From: Porphyromonas sp.
GTDB taxonomy: Bacteria > Bacteroidota > Bacteroidia > Bacteroidales > Porphyromonadaceae
Direction of reading: 5' to 3'
Assembly (NCBI RefSeq): GCF_030529325.1
Contig: NZ_JAUMXC010000021.1
Coordinates: 1-33,038, forward strand
DNA length: 33,038 nt
Positions 8,507-15,917 of the stretch are shown piece by piece. Position numbers and translations under genes: made by a program. The notes under the pieces are model-generated. The model did no database searches. It saw only the letters and a program-made list of their open reading frames with translations, and was not told where the DNA came from. How positions within the stretch are numbered: the first letter of the stretch is position 1; each line of letters starts with the position of its first letter.

Positions 8507-9646
8507 TTACTTAAATAGGTTAGCAGCAATTACCATACGCTGTACTTCGCTGGTACCTTCGTAAATCTCAGTGATCTTAGCGTCACGCATCATGCGTTCG
8601 ACAGGATATTCGCGGGTATAACCGTAACCTCCGTGGAACTGTACAGCCTTTGTGGTCATGTCCATAGCTGTCTCTGCGCAGAATAGTTTTGCCTCTGCTG
8701 CTTCGAGAGAGTAAGGCATTCCCTTGTCCTTTTTCCATGCTGCGATACGCACGAGGAGTGATCCTGCGTCGATACGAGCCTTGAGGTCTGCAAGCTGGAA
8801 CTGTGTGTTTTGGAATTGTGACAAGCTGCGGCCGAACTGCTTACGTTCCTTGGTATACTTCACTGTCTCATCCATCGCACCGCGAGCGATACCGAGGGCT
8901 TGAGAAGCGATACCGATACGACCGCCATCGAGGGTCTTCATCGCAACCTTGAAACCGCCGCCGATCTTGCCGAGGAGGTTTTCTTTAGGTACGATACAGT
9001 TTTCCATGATAAGCTCACAAGTAGCTGATCCGCGGATACCCATCTTGAGCTCCTTTTTACCTACGCTGAAGCCGGGCATATCCTTCTCTACGATGAAGGC
9101 CGTGATACCCTTGTTGCCGAGACTCTTGTCTGTCATTGCGAAGATGATGTAGACGTGAGCGTACTCGGCGTTGGTGATAAAGATCTTGTTACCATTGAGG
9201 ATCCAGTGGTCACCTGCATCGACGGCAGTTGTCTGCTGAGAAGACGCATCGGTACCTGCATTAGGCTCTGTAAGGCCGAATGCTCCGATCCACTCTCCGG
9301 AAGCAAGTTTTGGGAGATACTTCATCTTTTGCTCTTCTGTACCATGTTCCAGGATCGGAGCACAGCATAGAGATGTATGTGCAGATACTACAACGCCTGT
9401 AGTAGCACACACGCGGCTAAGCTCTTCGACGCACATGGAGTACATTTGATTTGTACCTCCTGCGCCACCGTATTGAGTGGGGATAGGGATACCCATGATG
9501 CCGAGTTTGGCCATCTTCTTTACGGTCTCGATAGGGAAGCGCTCTTGCTCATCAATTTCTGCTGCAAGGTGTTTTACTTCCTTTTCAGCAAAAGCTGTAA
9601 TCATCTGCAAGAAAAGCTCTTCTTGTGGAGTTTTAGAAAAATCCAT
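8507..9646 (-). CDS. bcd: Short-chain acyl-CoA dehydrogenase, probably butyryl-CoA dehydrogenase
   Basis: A 379-residue flavoprotein of normal family length that interconverts crotonyl-CoA and butyryl-CoA. Visible motifs: FGLTEPNAGTDASSQ near residues 123-137 and the C-terminal FHGGYGYTREYPVERMMRD and IYEGTSEVQ. In the latter Glu363 is the expected catalytic base by alignment with short- and medium-chain dehydrogenases. Being first in an operon with etfB and etfA supports the butyrate-forming role known in Porphyromonas and clostridia. Substrate chain length is inferred from size, context and the position of the catalytic Glu. Confidence 0.92.
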   Translation of the reverse strand: MDFSKTPQEELFLQMITAFAEKEVKHLAAEIDEQERFPIETVKKMAKLGIMGIPIPTQYGGAGGTNQMYSMCVEELSRVCATTGVVVSAHTSLCCAPILEHGTEEQKMKYLPKLASGEWIGAFGLTEPNAGTDASSQQTTAVDAGDHWILNGNKIFITNAEYAHVYIIFAMTDKSLGNKGITAFIVEKDMPGFSVGKKELKMGIRGSATCELIMENCIVPKENLLGKIGGGFKVAMKTLDGGRIGIASQALGIARGAMDETVKYTKERKQFGRSLSQFQNTQFQLADLKARIDAGSLLVRIAAWKKDKGMPYSLEAAEAKLFCAETAMDMTTKAVQFHGGYGYTREYPVERMMRDAKITEIYEGTSEVQRMVIAANLFK

Positions 9647-10163
9647 AGTCTCTCTTTAGTGATGTTTTGAATAAAAAGTATTAACTCTAATTTTTTGATT
9701 CCTGATATCTGGTTCGCACTGCTCCAATCTCAGACAAGGGGGCATGGTTGCCTGATGAGACATATGGGATATGGTGGTGTCTATCAATAGCCGTTGTCTA
9801 CGTTAGCTTAGGTTTTCCTCCGCGTTTTTTGTATTCTGAGTATATTCTATGCCACTTTTGATCAGCGATACCTTGTCACGTTGCTGCGACAGTGAGTATC
9901 TGTGCGATTTCTTCAAAAAATGTGTTACATATCTCACCCTTTTTAGCTTTTACCCGGTTCGTACACTCTTGTACAGCATAAACTTGAAAAGGTTGCCTCT
10001 ATCTCTGCTAAAGAGCAGATATATCGGTATATGAGACAGCCAAAGTTACCCAAAATATCTGAACCCGCAATATTTTTCTTTAATACTTATTTCGCATTAT
10101 TTGGTTTGCTCTATGTCCGTGACAGAGAGACCTCTTTTCCCAACAACTCCCGGACTTCTTTCA
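9647..10163. other. Intergenic region between divergent operons
   Basis: About 520 bases between the divergent bcd and ABC-F operons. An open frame of 61 codons at 9,849-10,034 has no recognisable product, and I consider it chance. A small hairpin (TCTGCT/AGCAGA, 10,004-10,019) is the only structure noted. The bcd promoter should lie in its left part, but no exact minus-strand TAnnTTTG is visible. Confidence 0.45.
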
Positions 10164-10197
10164 TTTGCATTATACTGATCGGAAATGAGTAACTTTG
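10164..10197 (+). promoter_or_regulatory. Bacteroidetes-type promoter for the ABC-F gene
   Basis: TTTG at 10,164-10,167 and TAACTTTG at 10,190-10,197 are separated by 22 bases, matching the -33/-7 pattern used by the primary sigma factor of Bacteroidetes. It ends 24 bases before the ATG at 10,222. This argues against the in-frame TTG at 10,195, which lies inside the -7 box. Confidence 0.8.
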
Positions 10198-10221
10198 CGG
10201 TCTAATATAAAGAATTTTCAG

Positions 10222-12141
10222 ATGCTTGCACTCAACAATGTCTCGGTATACTTCGGTGCCGAGTGCCTCTTTTCAGATATCACCCTGAGGATAAATCCCA
10301 AGGAGCGCGTGGCCTTGGCCGGTCGCAATGGTGCCGGAAAGACCACCATGCTCAACATCATCTCCAAAAGGATAACACCTACGGAGGGCTCGGTGTCGCA
10401 TCCTTCGGACATGACGATAGGCTACCTGCCTCAGCATCTCCTGACAAAGGACGAAAGAACGGTGAGAGAGGAGGTGCGGCTGGCTTTTGGGCGTGAGTTG
10501 GAGATCAAGCGTACCCTCGATGCGCTCACGGATGAATTGTCGACCCGTACCGATTACGACAGCGAAGACTACATGGAGGTTGTCCGGAGGTTGGCGAACT
10601 ATACCGAACTACTTGCTATCTATGGCTCTGACCACAGGGAGGCTGAGATCGAAAAGACGCTGAAGGGGTTGGGTTTTGTAGACACGGACTTTGACCGACA
10701 GACTTCGGAGTTCAGCGGAGGTTGGCGTATGCGCATAGAGCTGGCCAAGATGCTATTGAGTCGTCCCGATCTCTTGCTCCTCGATGAGCCTACCAACCAT
10801 CTAGATATGGAGTCGATCATTTGGCTCGAGACGTTCCTCAAGTCCACTTCGGCTGCTGTCGTCATGGTGTCTCACGACCGCAAGTTCCTCGACAACACCA
10901 CTACTCGTACCATAGAGCTTTCGCTGGGCAGGGCCTACGACTACAAGGCATCCTACTCTCACTATGTCACTTTGCGTGAGGAGCGATACCAACAACAGCT
11001 CCGCGCCTATGACAACCAGCAGAAGATGATCAAAGATACCGAAGACTTCATCGAACGTTTTCGTTACAAGGCAACAAAGTCGGTACAAGTGCAGTCTCGT
11101 ATCAAACAGCTCGAAAAGATCGAGCGTGTCGAGATCGAAGACCTCGATCGTCGGCATATCCACTTCCGTTTCCCTATGGCAGTGCCTTCGGGAGCATATC
11201 CGGTGATTGTCGAGGGCTTATCGGTGTCCTATGGAGATCTCAATGTACTCTCCGGCATCGATCTCACTATCGAGAGGGGAGACAAGATTGCTCTCGTGGG
11301 GAAAAATGGTTCGGGTAAGACGACCTTTGTCCGTGCCCTCATGGGCGAACTGCCTTACGATGGTATGATAAAGGAGGGACATCAGGTAAAGATTAGTTAT
11401 TTCGCTCAGAATCAGGCTTCCCTTCTCGATCCGACCAAGACTATTTTCCAGACTATCGATGATGTGGCTGTGGGTGAGATACGCACACGTATCAATGATA
11501 TACTGGGGGCTTTTATGTTTGGTGGGGAGATTGCGGAGAAAAAGGTGCAAGTCCTCTCCGGTGGCGAGCGCAGCCGTTTGGCAATGATCCGTCTCCTCCT
11601 CGCTCCGTCCAATGTACTCATTCTCGATGAGCCTACCAACCACCTTGATATCAGTAGCAAGGAAGTGCTCAAAGAGGCTATAAGCAACTATGAGGGTACG
11701 GTGCTCATCGTCTCTCACGACCGGGATTTTCTCGACGGATTGGTAGATAAGGTCATAGAGTTCAGGGACAAAAAGATCATCAACCATCTCGGAGGTATGC
11801 CCGATTATTTGCGAGCTCTTGCTCAGCGCAATGATGAGATAAATGCCATATCTGTGACCAAACAGACGGTGGCAACCGAAGAGAGTACCGGCAAGATGGA
11901 CTATGCCCGTCAGAAGGAGCAGCAAAAACAGCTGCGCAAGCTCCAACAGCAGGTCGAACGCTGTGAGACCAAAATCGCTGAGGTCGAGCAGGAAATCGCA
12001 GACATCGAGGAACAAATGTCGCAGGGTAATACTGCCTCCGAACTTATTACCCGTTACGACACTCTCCAGCGTAGCTATGCCACTCTGATGGAGGAGTGGG
12101 AGCAGGCGCAGTCAGACTTGGAGAGTGTTTCGGAGGCTTAG
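10222..12141 (+). CDS. ABC-F family ATPase (Uup/EttA/YheS-like)
   Basis: A 639-residue soluble protein with two ABC cassettes and no membrane segments. Cassette 1 has Walker A GRNGAGKTT (34-42), signature SGGWRMRIELAKML near 160 and Walker B LLLLDEPTNHLD. Cassette 2 has GKNGSGKTT (360-368), SGGERSRLAMIRLL and VLILDEPTNHLD near 465-476. An interdomain linker (about 240-315) is rich in Arg, Lys and Gln, and a C-terminal coiled coil (about 550-639) resembles Uup. ABC-F proteins act on the ribosome: some regulate translation or rescue stalled ribosomes, some protect against antibiotics. This one looks like the housekeeping type. The start is set by the promoter at 10,190. A GNAT gene follows by 25 bases. 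Confidence 0.93.
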   Translation: MLALNNVSVYFGAECLFSDITLRINPKERVALAGRNGAGKTTMLNIISKRITPTEGSVSHPSDMTIGYLPQHLLTKDERTVREEVRLAFGRELEIKRTLDALTDELSTRTDYDSEDYMEVVRRLANYTELLAIYGSDHREAEIEKTLKGLGFVDTDFDRQTSEFSGGWRMRIELAKMLLSRPDLLLLDEPTNHLDMESIIWLETFLKSTSAAVVMVSHDRKFLDNTTTRTIELSLGRAYDYKASYSHYVTLREERYQQQLRAYDNQQKMIKDTEDFIERFRYKATKSVQVQSRIKQLEKIERVEIEDLDRRHIHFRFPMAVPSGAYPVIVEGLSVSYGDLNVLSGIDLTIERGDKIALVGKNGSGKTTFVRALMGELPYDGMIKEGHQVKISYFAQNQASLLDPTKTIFQTIDDVAVGEIRTRINDILGAFMFGGEIAEKKVQVLSGGERSRLAMIRLLLAPSNVLILDEPTNHLDISSKEVLKEAISNYEGTVLIVSHDRDFLDGLVDKVIEFRDKKIINHLGGMPDYLRALAQRNDEINAISVTKQTVATEESTGKMDYARQKEQQKQLRKLQQQVERCETKIAEVEQEIADIEEQMSQGNTASELITRYDTLQRSYATLMEEWEQAQSDLESVSEA

Positions 12142-12166
12142 TCTTTATAGTAATATTGTATTGAGT

Positions 12167-12742
12167 ATGAAGCATATTTTGATCTGCAGTATAAATGATC
12201 TGGACAGGTATTCTGCCCTTGCTGCCGAGTTTTGGACTGAATATAAGGAGTCATTCCCCTATGCAGAGAGGCGGGCGGGAGAGAGTATCCGTGCGCTCCT
12301 TGATCGCGAGGGTAGTGCTTTTTACATCCTCTTTTTTGTCGACGAATCGGACGGAGGCTTGGCTGCATTTGCAGTTCTTCACAGCCTGCCGACCTTTGAG
12401 TATATAGAGTACCTCTGTGTCCCTGCACGCAGGCGTAGCGGAGGGCTTGGGGCAAAGGTGTTGGACGAAATCTCTAACCTTACGGGCAAGGCTCTCGTTC
12501 TCGAAGCCGAACCACCGTTCTCCAACGATTGGGCGGATCGTCGTATAGCCTTCTATCGTCGCAATGGTTTCTCGCTCATAGATACCCCCTACATCCAACC
12601 TCCTTATCATGACGATGCTGACTCGGTCGAACTCAGACTCATGGTCCGGGGCGATTATCCGATGACAGACTCTCCGGCGTCCGATCTTTACCGCCATGTG
12701 TATGCCCTGCCTTCGGATCATCCTCTTTTCCTCAGCCTTTAA
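12167..12742 (+). CDS. GNAT family N-acetyltransferase
   Basis: A 191-residue protein with the GNAT acetyl-CoA-binding motif A: the strand YIEYLCV followed by RRRSGGLG (residues 88-95) and a helix, fitting R/Q-x-x-G-x-G/A. Motif B-like WADRRIAFYRRNGF near 138-151 is the usual C-terminal part of the fold. The frame is open from 12,125, overlapping the ABC-F gene; the ATG at 12,167 (MKHILICSIND) gives a clean domain start 25 bases after the upstream stop. Substrate is unknown. It is likely co-transcribed with the ABC-F gene and is closed by the terminator at 12,774. Confidence 0.85.
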   Translation: MKHILICSINDLDRYSALAAEFWTEYKESFPYAERRAGESIRALLDREGSAFYILFFVDESDGGLAAFAVLHSLPTFEYIEYLCVPARRRSGGLGAKVLDEISNLTGKALVLEAEPPFSNDWADRRIAFYRRNGFSLIDTPYIQPPYHDDADSVELRLMVRGDYPMTDSPASDLYRHVYALPSDHPLFLSL

Positions 12743-12773
12743 GACTGAGTAGGCCTTTTTGCTAAAAATAAAT

Positions 12774-12819
12774 GGCGAGGGTCTGATACAGATTGCCTGT
12801 GTCAGACCCTCGCCGTTTT
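12774..12819 (+). terminator. Rho-independent terminator after the GNAT gene
   Basis: A 17-bp stem (12,774-12,790 and 12,798-12,814) with one G-U-type mismatch and a 7-base loop, followed by GTTTTC. It lies 31 bases after the acetyltransferase stop and ends the ABC-F/GNAT transcript. Confidence 0.88.
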
Positions 12820-12880
12820 CGTGCTATGTTCCCGCATTTCGGGTGTTTGGATCGAAAGATATACATCTGTCGAAATCGAT

Positions 12881-12940
12881 GTGTCTAACTTGATGAATTA
12901 AGTTAGACAACTTCATTCGTCAAGTTAGACAACCTTTTTT
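12881..12940 (+). repeat. Dispersed 22-bp-phased repeat, cluster B
   Basis: One inverted core (GTGTCTAACTT, 12,881-12,891) faces two direct cores AAGTTAGACAAC at 12,900-12,911 and 12,922-12,933, which are exactly 22 bp apart. The last is followed by CTTTTTT. The inverted and first direct cores can pair into a hairpin. It lies between the convergent GNAT and lipoprotein genes. Confidence 0.8.
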
Positions 12941-13069
12941 CAGCAGATCTCAACCCTCTAAAATATCCCTCTTCATTATCGATAATCAAGACTGCCTTTT
13001 CTTATGCCTTCCTGCTATAAAAAGAGTGCTTGTTATGTTTGATTATGAGTATATCAACGGGTAGATACG

Positions 13070-13117
13070 GAAAGCCCCACTTTTGTCATATCGTCAAAAG
13101 TAGGGCTTTCGTTATTT
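13070..13117 (+). terminator. Hairpin with T-run between convergent genes
   Basis: A 16-bp stem with one mismatch (13,070-13,085 and 13,095-13,110) and a 9-base loop, followed on the plus strand by GTTATTTTTTA. It lies just past the stop of the minus-strand lipoprotein gene (13,119), which it may also terminate. On the minus side there is no T-run. Confidence 0.7.
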
Positions 13118-13118
13118 T

Positions 13119-13946
13119 TTATTTCTCCTTTTGGTAGAGAGAGTTCCGACGCTCGTGTCGGTTCAGTTGATCTTTTCCTTTTTGTATCTCGGTTTTGATA
13201 CGGTGCAGTTCGTAGCTTGCTTGGATGGCCCGGATCGCAGGAGTAGGGAGATCAAATGTCCTTTTTTTCTCTTTTGCTCCGTTGATCTCGACCTGAAGTT
13301 TGCTTGTCCCGCCCATGTTGAATACAAAGGCTGCAAGTTCTTCGGCATTGGCGTGGGTAAAGGTCAGACGCTCATACTTTCGACCGTCGATATCGTAGCG
13401 GTAGTTGGTCCCGCCGTCGTAAGGAATGGTGTCAGAAGTGACAAATGTATCCGATGCTTTGTCTTTGATCGTGACACTCATGGACTCCGGAGCCGGTGCT
13501 CCCGAAGTCCCTGCCACGATCTCAAGGAGACCTTCGTTGTTGAAGTAGACATCAAGGAATGATGATTGTGGTTGGGACTCGGCGGGATTGTAGTCTTTGT
13601 ATCTTGTGATGCTGTGCCCTTCGATCTCTTCGGACTTGATGACCTCAAAGAGCTCCAATGCCTTTGCTTCGCGTATGAGCAGAGAGTCTATCATGGGAGC
13701 GAGGAAGAGGCTGTCGCGCCGGGACTGGAGCAGTCGTACCTGACGGATGAGGTCAAATGCCTGCCGGCGTGCTTTGACGGCTGTGGGAAAACTCTTGTTG
13801 AGGCTGTCGAGCAGAGTCAGAGCTTGTTCGTAGCGTTGTTCGGAGATATGGCTTTCTGCTTCGGAGATCAGCAAATTGGCCTTTTTTTCTTCGCTTGATG
13901 TGCAGGCTGCCAGCCCGAGGAGGATGAGGATAAATACTTTTTTCAT
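13119..13946 (-). CDS. Lipoprotein of unknown function
   Basis: A 275-residue protein with a lipoprotein signal peptide (MKKVFILILLGLAAC; lipid-bearing Cys15) followed by a Ser/Glu/Lys-rich linker. Residues about 25-105 are helical and charged, with a pattern like a TPR pair (SEAESHISEQRYEQALTLLD). A central part of about 125-245 looks beta-rich, and the C-terminal 30 residues are strongly charged and probably coiled coil. I do not recognise the family. It is the last gene of the mtaB-acyltransferase-glycosyltransferase run, starting five bases after the glycosyltransferase stop. A role in the envelope is inferred from the signal and neighbours only. Confidence 0.85.
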   Translation of the reverse strand: MKKVFILILLGLAACTSSEEKKANLLISEAESHISEQRYEQALTLLDSLNKSFPTAVKARRQAFDLIRQVRLLQSRRDSLFLAPMIDSLLIREAKALELFEVIKSEEIEGHSITRYKDYNPAESQPQSSFLDVYFNNEGLLEIVAGTSGAPAPESMSVTIKDKASDTFVTSDTIPYDGGTNYRYDIDGRKYERLTFTHANAEELAAFVFNMGGTSKLQVEINGAKEKKRTFDLPTPAIRAIQASYELHRIKTEIQKGKDQLNRHERRNSLYQKEK

Positions 13947-13951
13947 GACAA

Positions 13952-14971
13952 TTATCGTTTTAGGGAAGAAAACGTTTTTTCATTGTATATGTGGTAACGT
14001 ACCAAAAGACTGTGTTGGTATAGTTCTTTGTACGCTTTTTCTCTGTCTCCGATATCCATGCGCTGAGGTTTGGATGCCTGAAAATCTCTCCATGCGCGCA
14101 GTACGGCAAAGGCATCTTTGGGCTTCCCGGAGAGGAGAAAGACCAGAGAGGCAAGCATATCGAGGAAAAAGCGTAGGAAGAGAACCTCTCGGAGTCGAGA
14201 GTCCGGCAGGTTGCGATAAAGCATACGGAGGTTGTTGCGGAAATTGAGGTGTGTCTTTCGAGGATTTTCCGCTGAGAGAGAAGCACCGCCTTCGTGATAG
14301 ACAACACCGGAAGGAACGACGAAGAGTTTGTGACCCATGGACTTCCAACGCCAGCACAGATCTATCTCCTCTTGGTGGGCAAAGAACGTGCTGTCCAAAC
14401 CTCCTGCGGTAAGGTAGGCTTCTCTCCTCACGAGCATTGCGGCTCCCGTGGTCCAGAAGACTTCTTGGGGTGTCGTTCCGTACTGCCCTCGATCCTTTTC
14501 TATGGTTGCGAATATCCTCCCGCGGCAGAACGGGTATCCGAGCCTATCCATGTATCCACCTTGAGCACCTGCGTACTCGAAGGACTCCGGAGACTTCTCC
14601 CAACGTAATTTCGGTTGTACGGCAACGACATCGGGATGACTGTCGATGAAGTTATAAAGTGGGGTGAGCCAATGCTCTGTCACCCTCACGTCGCTGTTGA
14701 GCAGAAGGACATAGGGGTGATCTACTTGTGCTATTGAGCGGTTGTATCCTTCGGCAAAACCATAATTCTGCCCGAGGTCGATGACACACACACCCATCTC
14801 CCGACAGTAGGCTATGGAACCGTCAGATGAGCCATTGTCGGCTACTATCACTTCTCCTATGGCTGCGGGGGTATGCTCAATGACGGTGGGGAGATACTTT
14901 CTCAAGAGCTTCTCACCGTTCCAGTTGAGGATGATGACTGCTACGGGTGGCATCGGGCTGTTGGCGTTCAT
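13952..14971 (-). CDS. Family 2 glycosyltransferase (WbbL-like)
   Basis: A 339-residue GT-A-fold glycosyltransferase. Motifs in order: VAVIILNWNGE (10-20) for nucleotide binding, VADNGSSDGS near 45, LLLNSDVR near 92 in the DxD position, WTTGAAMLVRREA and FFAHQEEIDLCWRW, the last typical of rhamnosyltransferase-like GT2 enzymes. A hydrophobic stretch near 275-295 may associate with the membrane. The ATG at 14,971 overlaps the upstream stop as ATGA; the frame runs further upstream but lies within the acyltransferase gene. The neighbouring lipid acyltransferase suggests a role in surface glycan or lipopolysaccharide assembly. Donor sugar and acceptor are unknown. Confidence 0.9.
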   Translation of the reverse strand: MNANSPMPPVAVIILNWNGEKLLRKYLPTVIEHTPAAIGEVIVADNGSSDGSIAYCREMGVCVIDLGQNYGFAEGYNRSIAQVDHPYVLLLNSDVRVTEHWLTPLYNFIDSHPDVVAVQPKLRWEKSPESFEYAGAQGGYMDRLGYPFCRGRIFATIEKDRGQYGTTPQEVFWTTGAAMLVRREAYLTAGGLDSTFFAHQEEIDLCWRWKSMGHKLFVVPSGVVYHEGGASLSAENPRKTHLNFRNNLRMLYRNLPDSRLREVLFLRFFLDMLASLVFLLSGKPKDAFAVLRAWRDFQASKPQRMDIGDREKAYKELYQHSLLVRYHIYNEKTFSSLKR

Positions 14972-15906
14972 AATCTCTTGAATTCTTGGTAAGGATTGAA
15001 CTCCAAAACTTCTTTCTCTCCGTACTTCCACCTCTTGTGTGTCCATAACCATAGAGCGGGATTGGCATTGATAGAGTTCTCAAGGCGGTGCATAAACAGA
15101 GCTGATAGTTCACCAAATTCGTGAGTCGAAGCATCCTCTGTGAGGACCTCTACGGTGCAGACATATCGGCCACGACGTGATCGCTCGACACGCAGATAGC
15201 ATATTGGAGACTTCGTCTTCTGAGCGAGACGCTCCATACCGGTAAAGACTGCAGTATCACGGTTGAGGAAGTTGGTGAACAGATGTACGTTTTGTGGGGA
15301 AGGTGTCTGATCCGCTACGAAGATCAGTAGTTGGTTGCTCTCGCTCCTGCTCATGCCCATGATCGCTCTTGGTGCAAAAGTCTTGTCGATGAGTTTGGTG
15401 CCAAACTTGCTTCTTATCCTGTACATCACATAGTTCATGACACCTTTGAGGGGTTTATACAAGACGCTCATCTGTGTAAAAGGCAAAAAGTCTTGAAATC
15501 CTGTGAACCATTCCCAATTGCCATAGTGCCCCAGTGTGAGGTAGACCAAGCGGTGTCCCTTTTCGTGCAAGGCCTCGATTTGCTCTTCTCCTCTGAGGAT
15601 AACGTGTTTGCGAAGTGTACGACTACCAAAACCGGCTATCATAAAGTATTCAACAAAAAGGTCGGAGAGGTGGATGTAGATATCTCGCTCTATCCGTGCT
15701 CGCTCCTCGTCCGACTTGTGTGGGTAGGAGCGTAGGAGTTGTTCTCTCACTACCTCGAGTCTGTATCCTACCACTTTGTGTAGGAGTAGTGCTACGATAT
15801 TCGACACTCCGTAATGCCACCATGCGGGTAACTTTCCGATGAGTGCCATTGCCCCATAGATTATCGATCCGAGTATGCGATCCTTTTTACTGAATGTGAT
15901 CTCCAT
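14968..15906 (-). CDS. Lysophospholipid/lipid A acyltransferase (LpxL/HtrB family)
   Basis: A 312-residue membrane-anchored acyltransferase. The family's H-x4-D/E catalytic pair is seen at His127 and Glu132 in LGHYGNWEW, and an N-terminal hydrophobic segment (about 12-45) is the usual anchor. In the second half, FVADQTPSP and VFTGMERLAQKTKSPICYLRVER match the family's later blocks. Such enzymes add secondary acyl chains to lipid A, or in Bacteroidetes may act on related lipids, on the cytoplasmic face of the inner membrane. It lies 11 bases after mtaB and overlaps the glycosyltransferase start by four bases, so translation is probably coupled. Confidence 0.9.
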   Translation of the reverse strand: MEITFSKKDRILGSIIYGAMALIGKLPAWWHYGVSNIVALLLHKVVGYRLEVVREQLLRSYPHKSDEERARIERDIYIHLSDLFVEYFMIAGFGSRTLRKHVILRGEEQIEALHEKGHRLVYLTLGHYGNWEWFTGFQDFLPFTQMSVLYKPLKGVMNYVMYRIRSKFGTKLIDKTFAPRAIMGMSRSESNQLLIFVADQTPSPQNVHLFTNFLNRDTAVFTGMERLAQKTKSPICYLRVERSRRGRYVCTVEVLTEDASTHEFGELSALFMHRLENSINANPALWLWTHKRWKYGEKEVLEFNPYQEFKRL

Positions 15907-15917
15907 GTTTCTGTGTG

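Noticed and set aside
9849-10034. 61-codon open frame in the intergenic region
   Set aside because: No recognisable domain, no promoter, and codon use unlike neighbouring genes.
10195-10221. TTG start for the ABC-F gene
   Set aside because: It lies inside the TAACTTTG -7 box; transcription would begin downstream of it.
11218-12015. Long open frame antisense to the ABC-F gene
   Set aside because: A shadow of a strongly conserved coding frame; the antisense product is Leu/Ile-rich with no family pattern.
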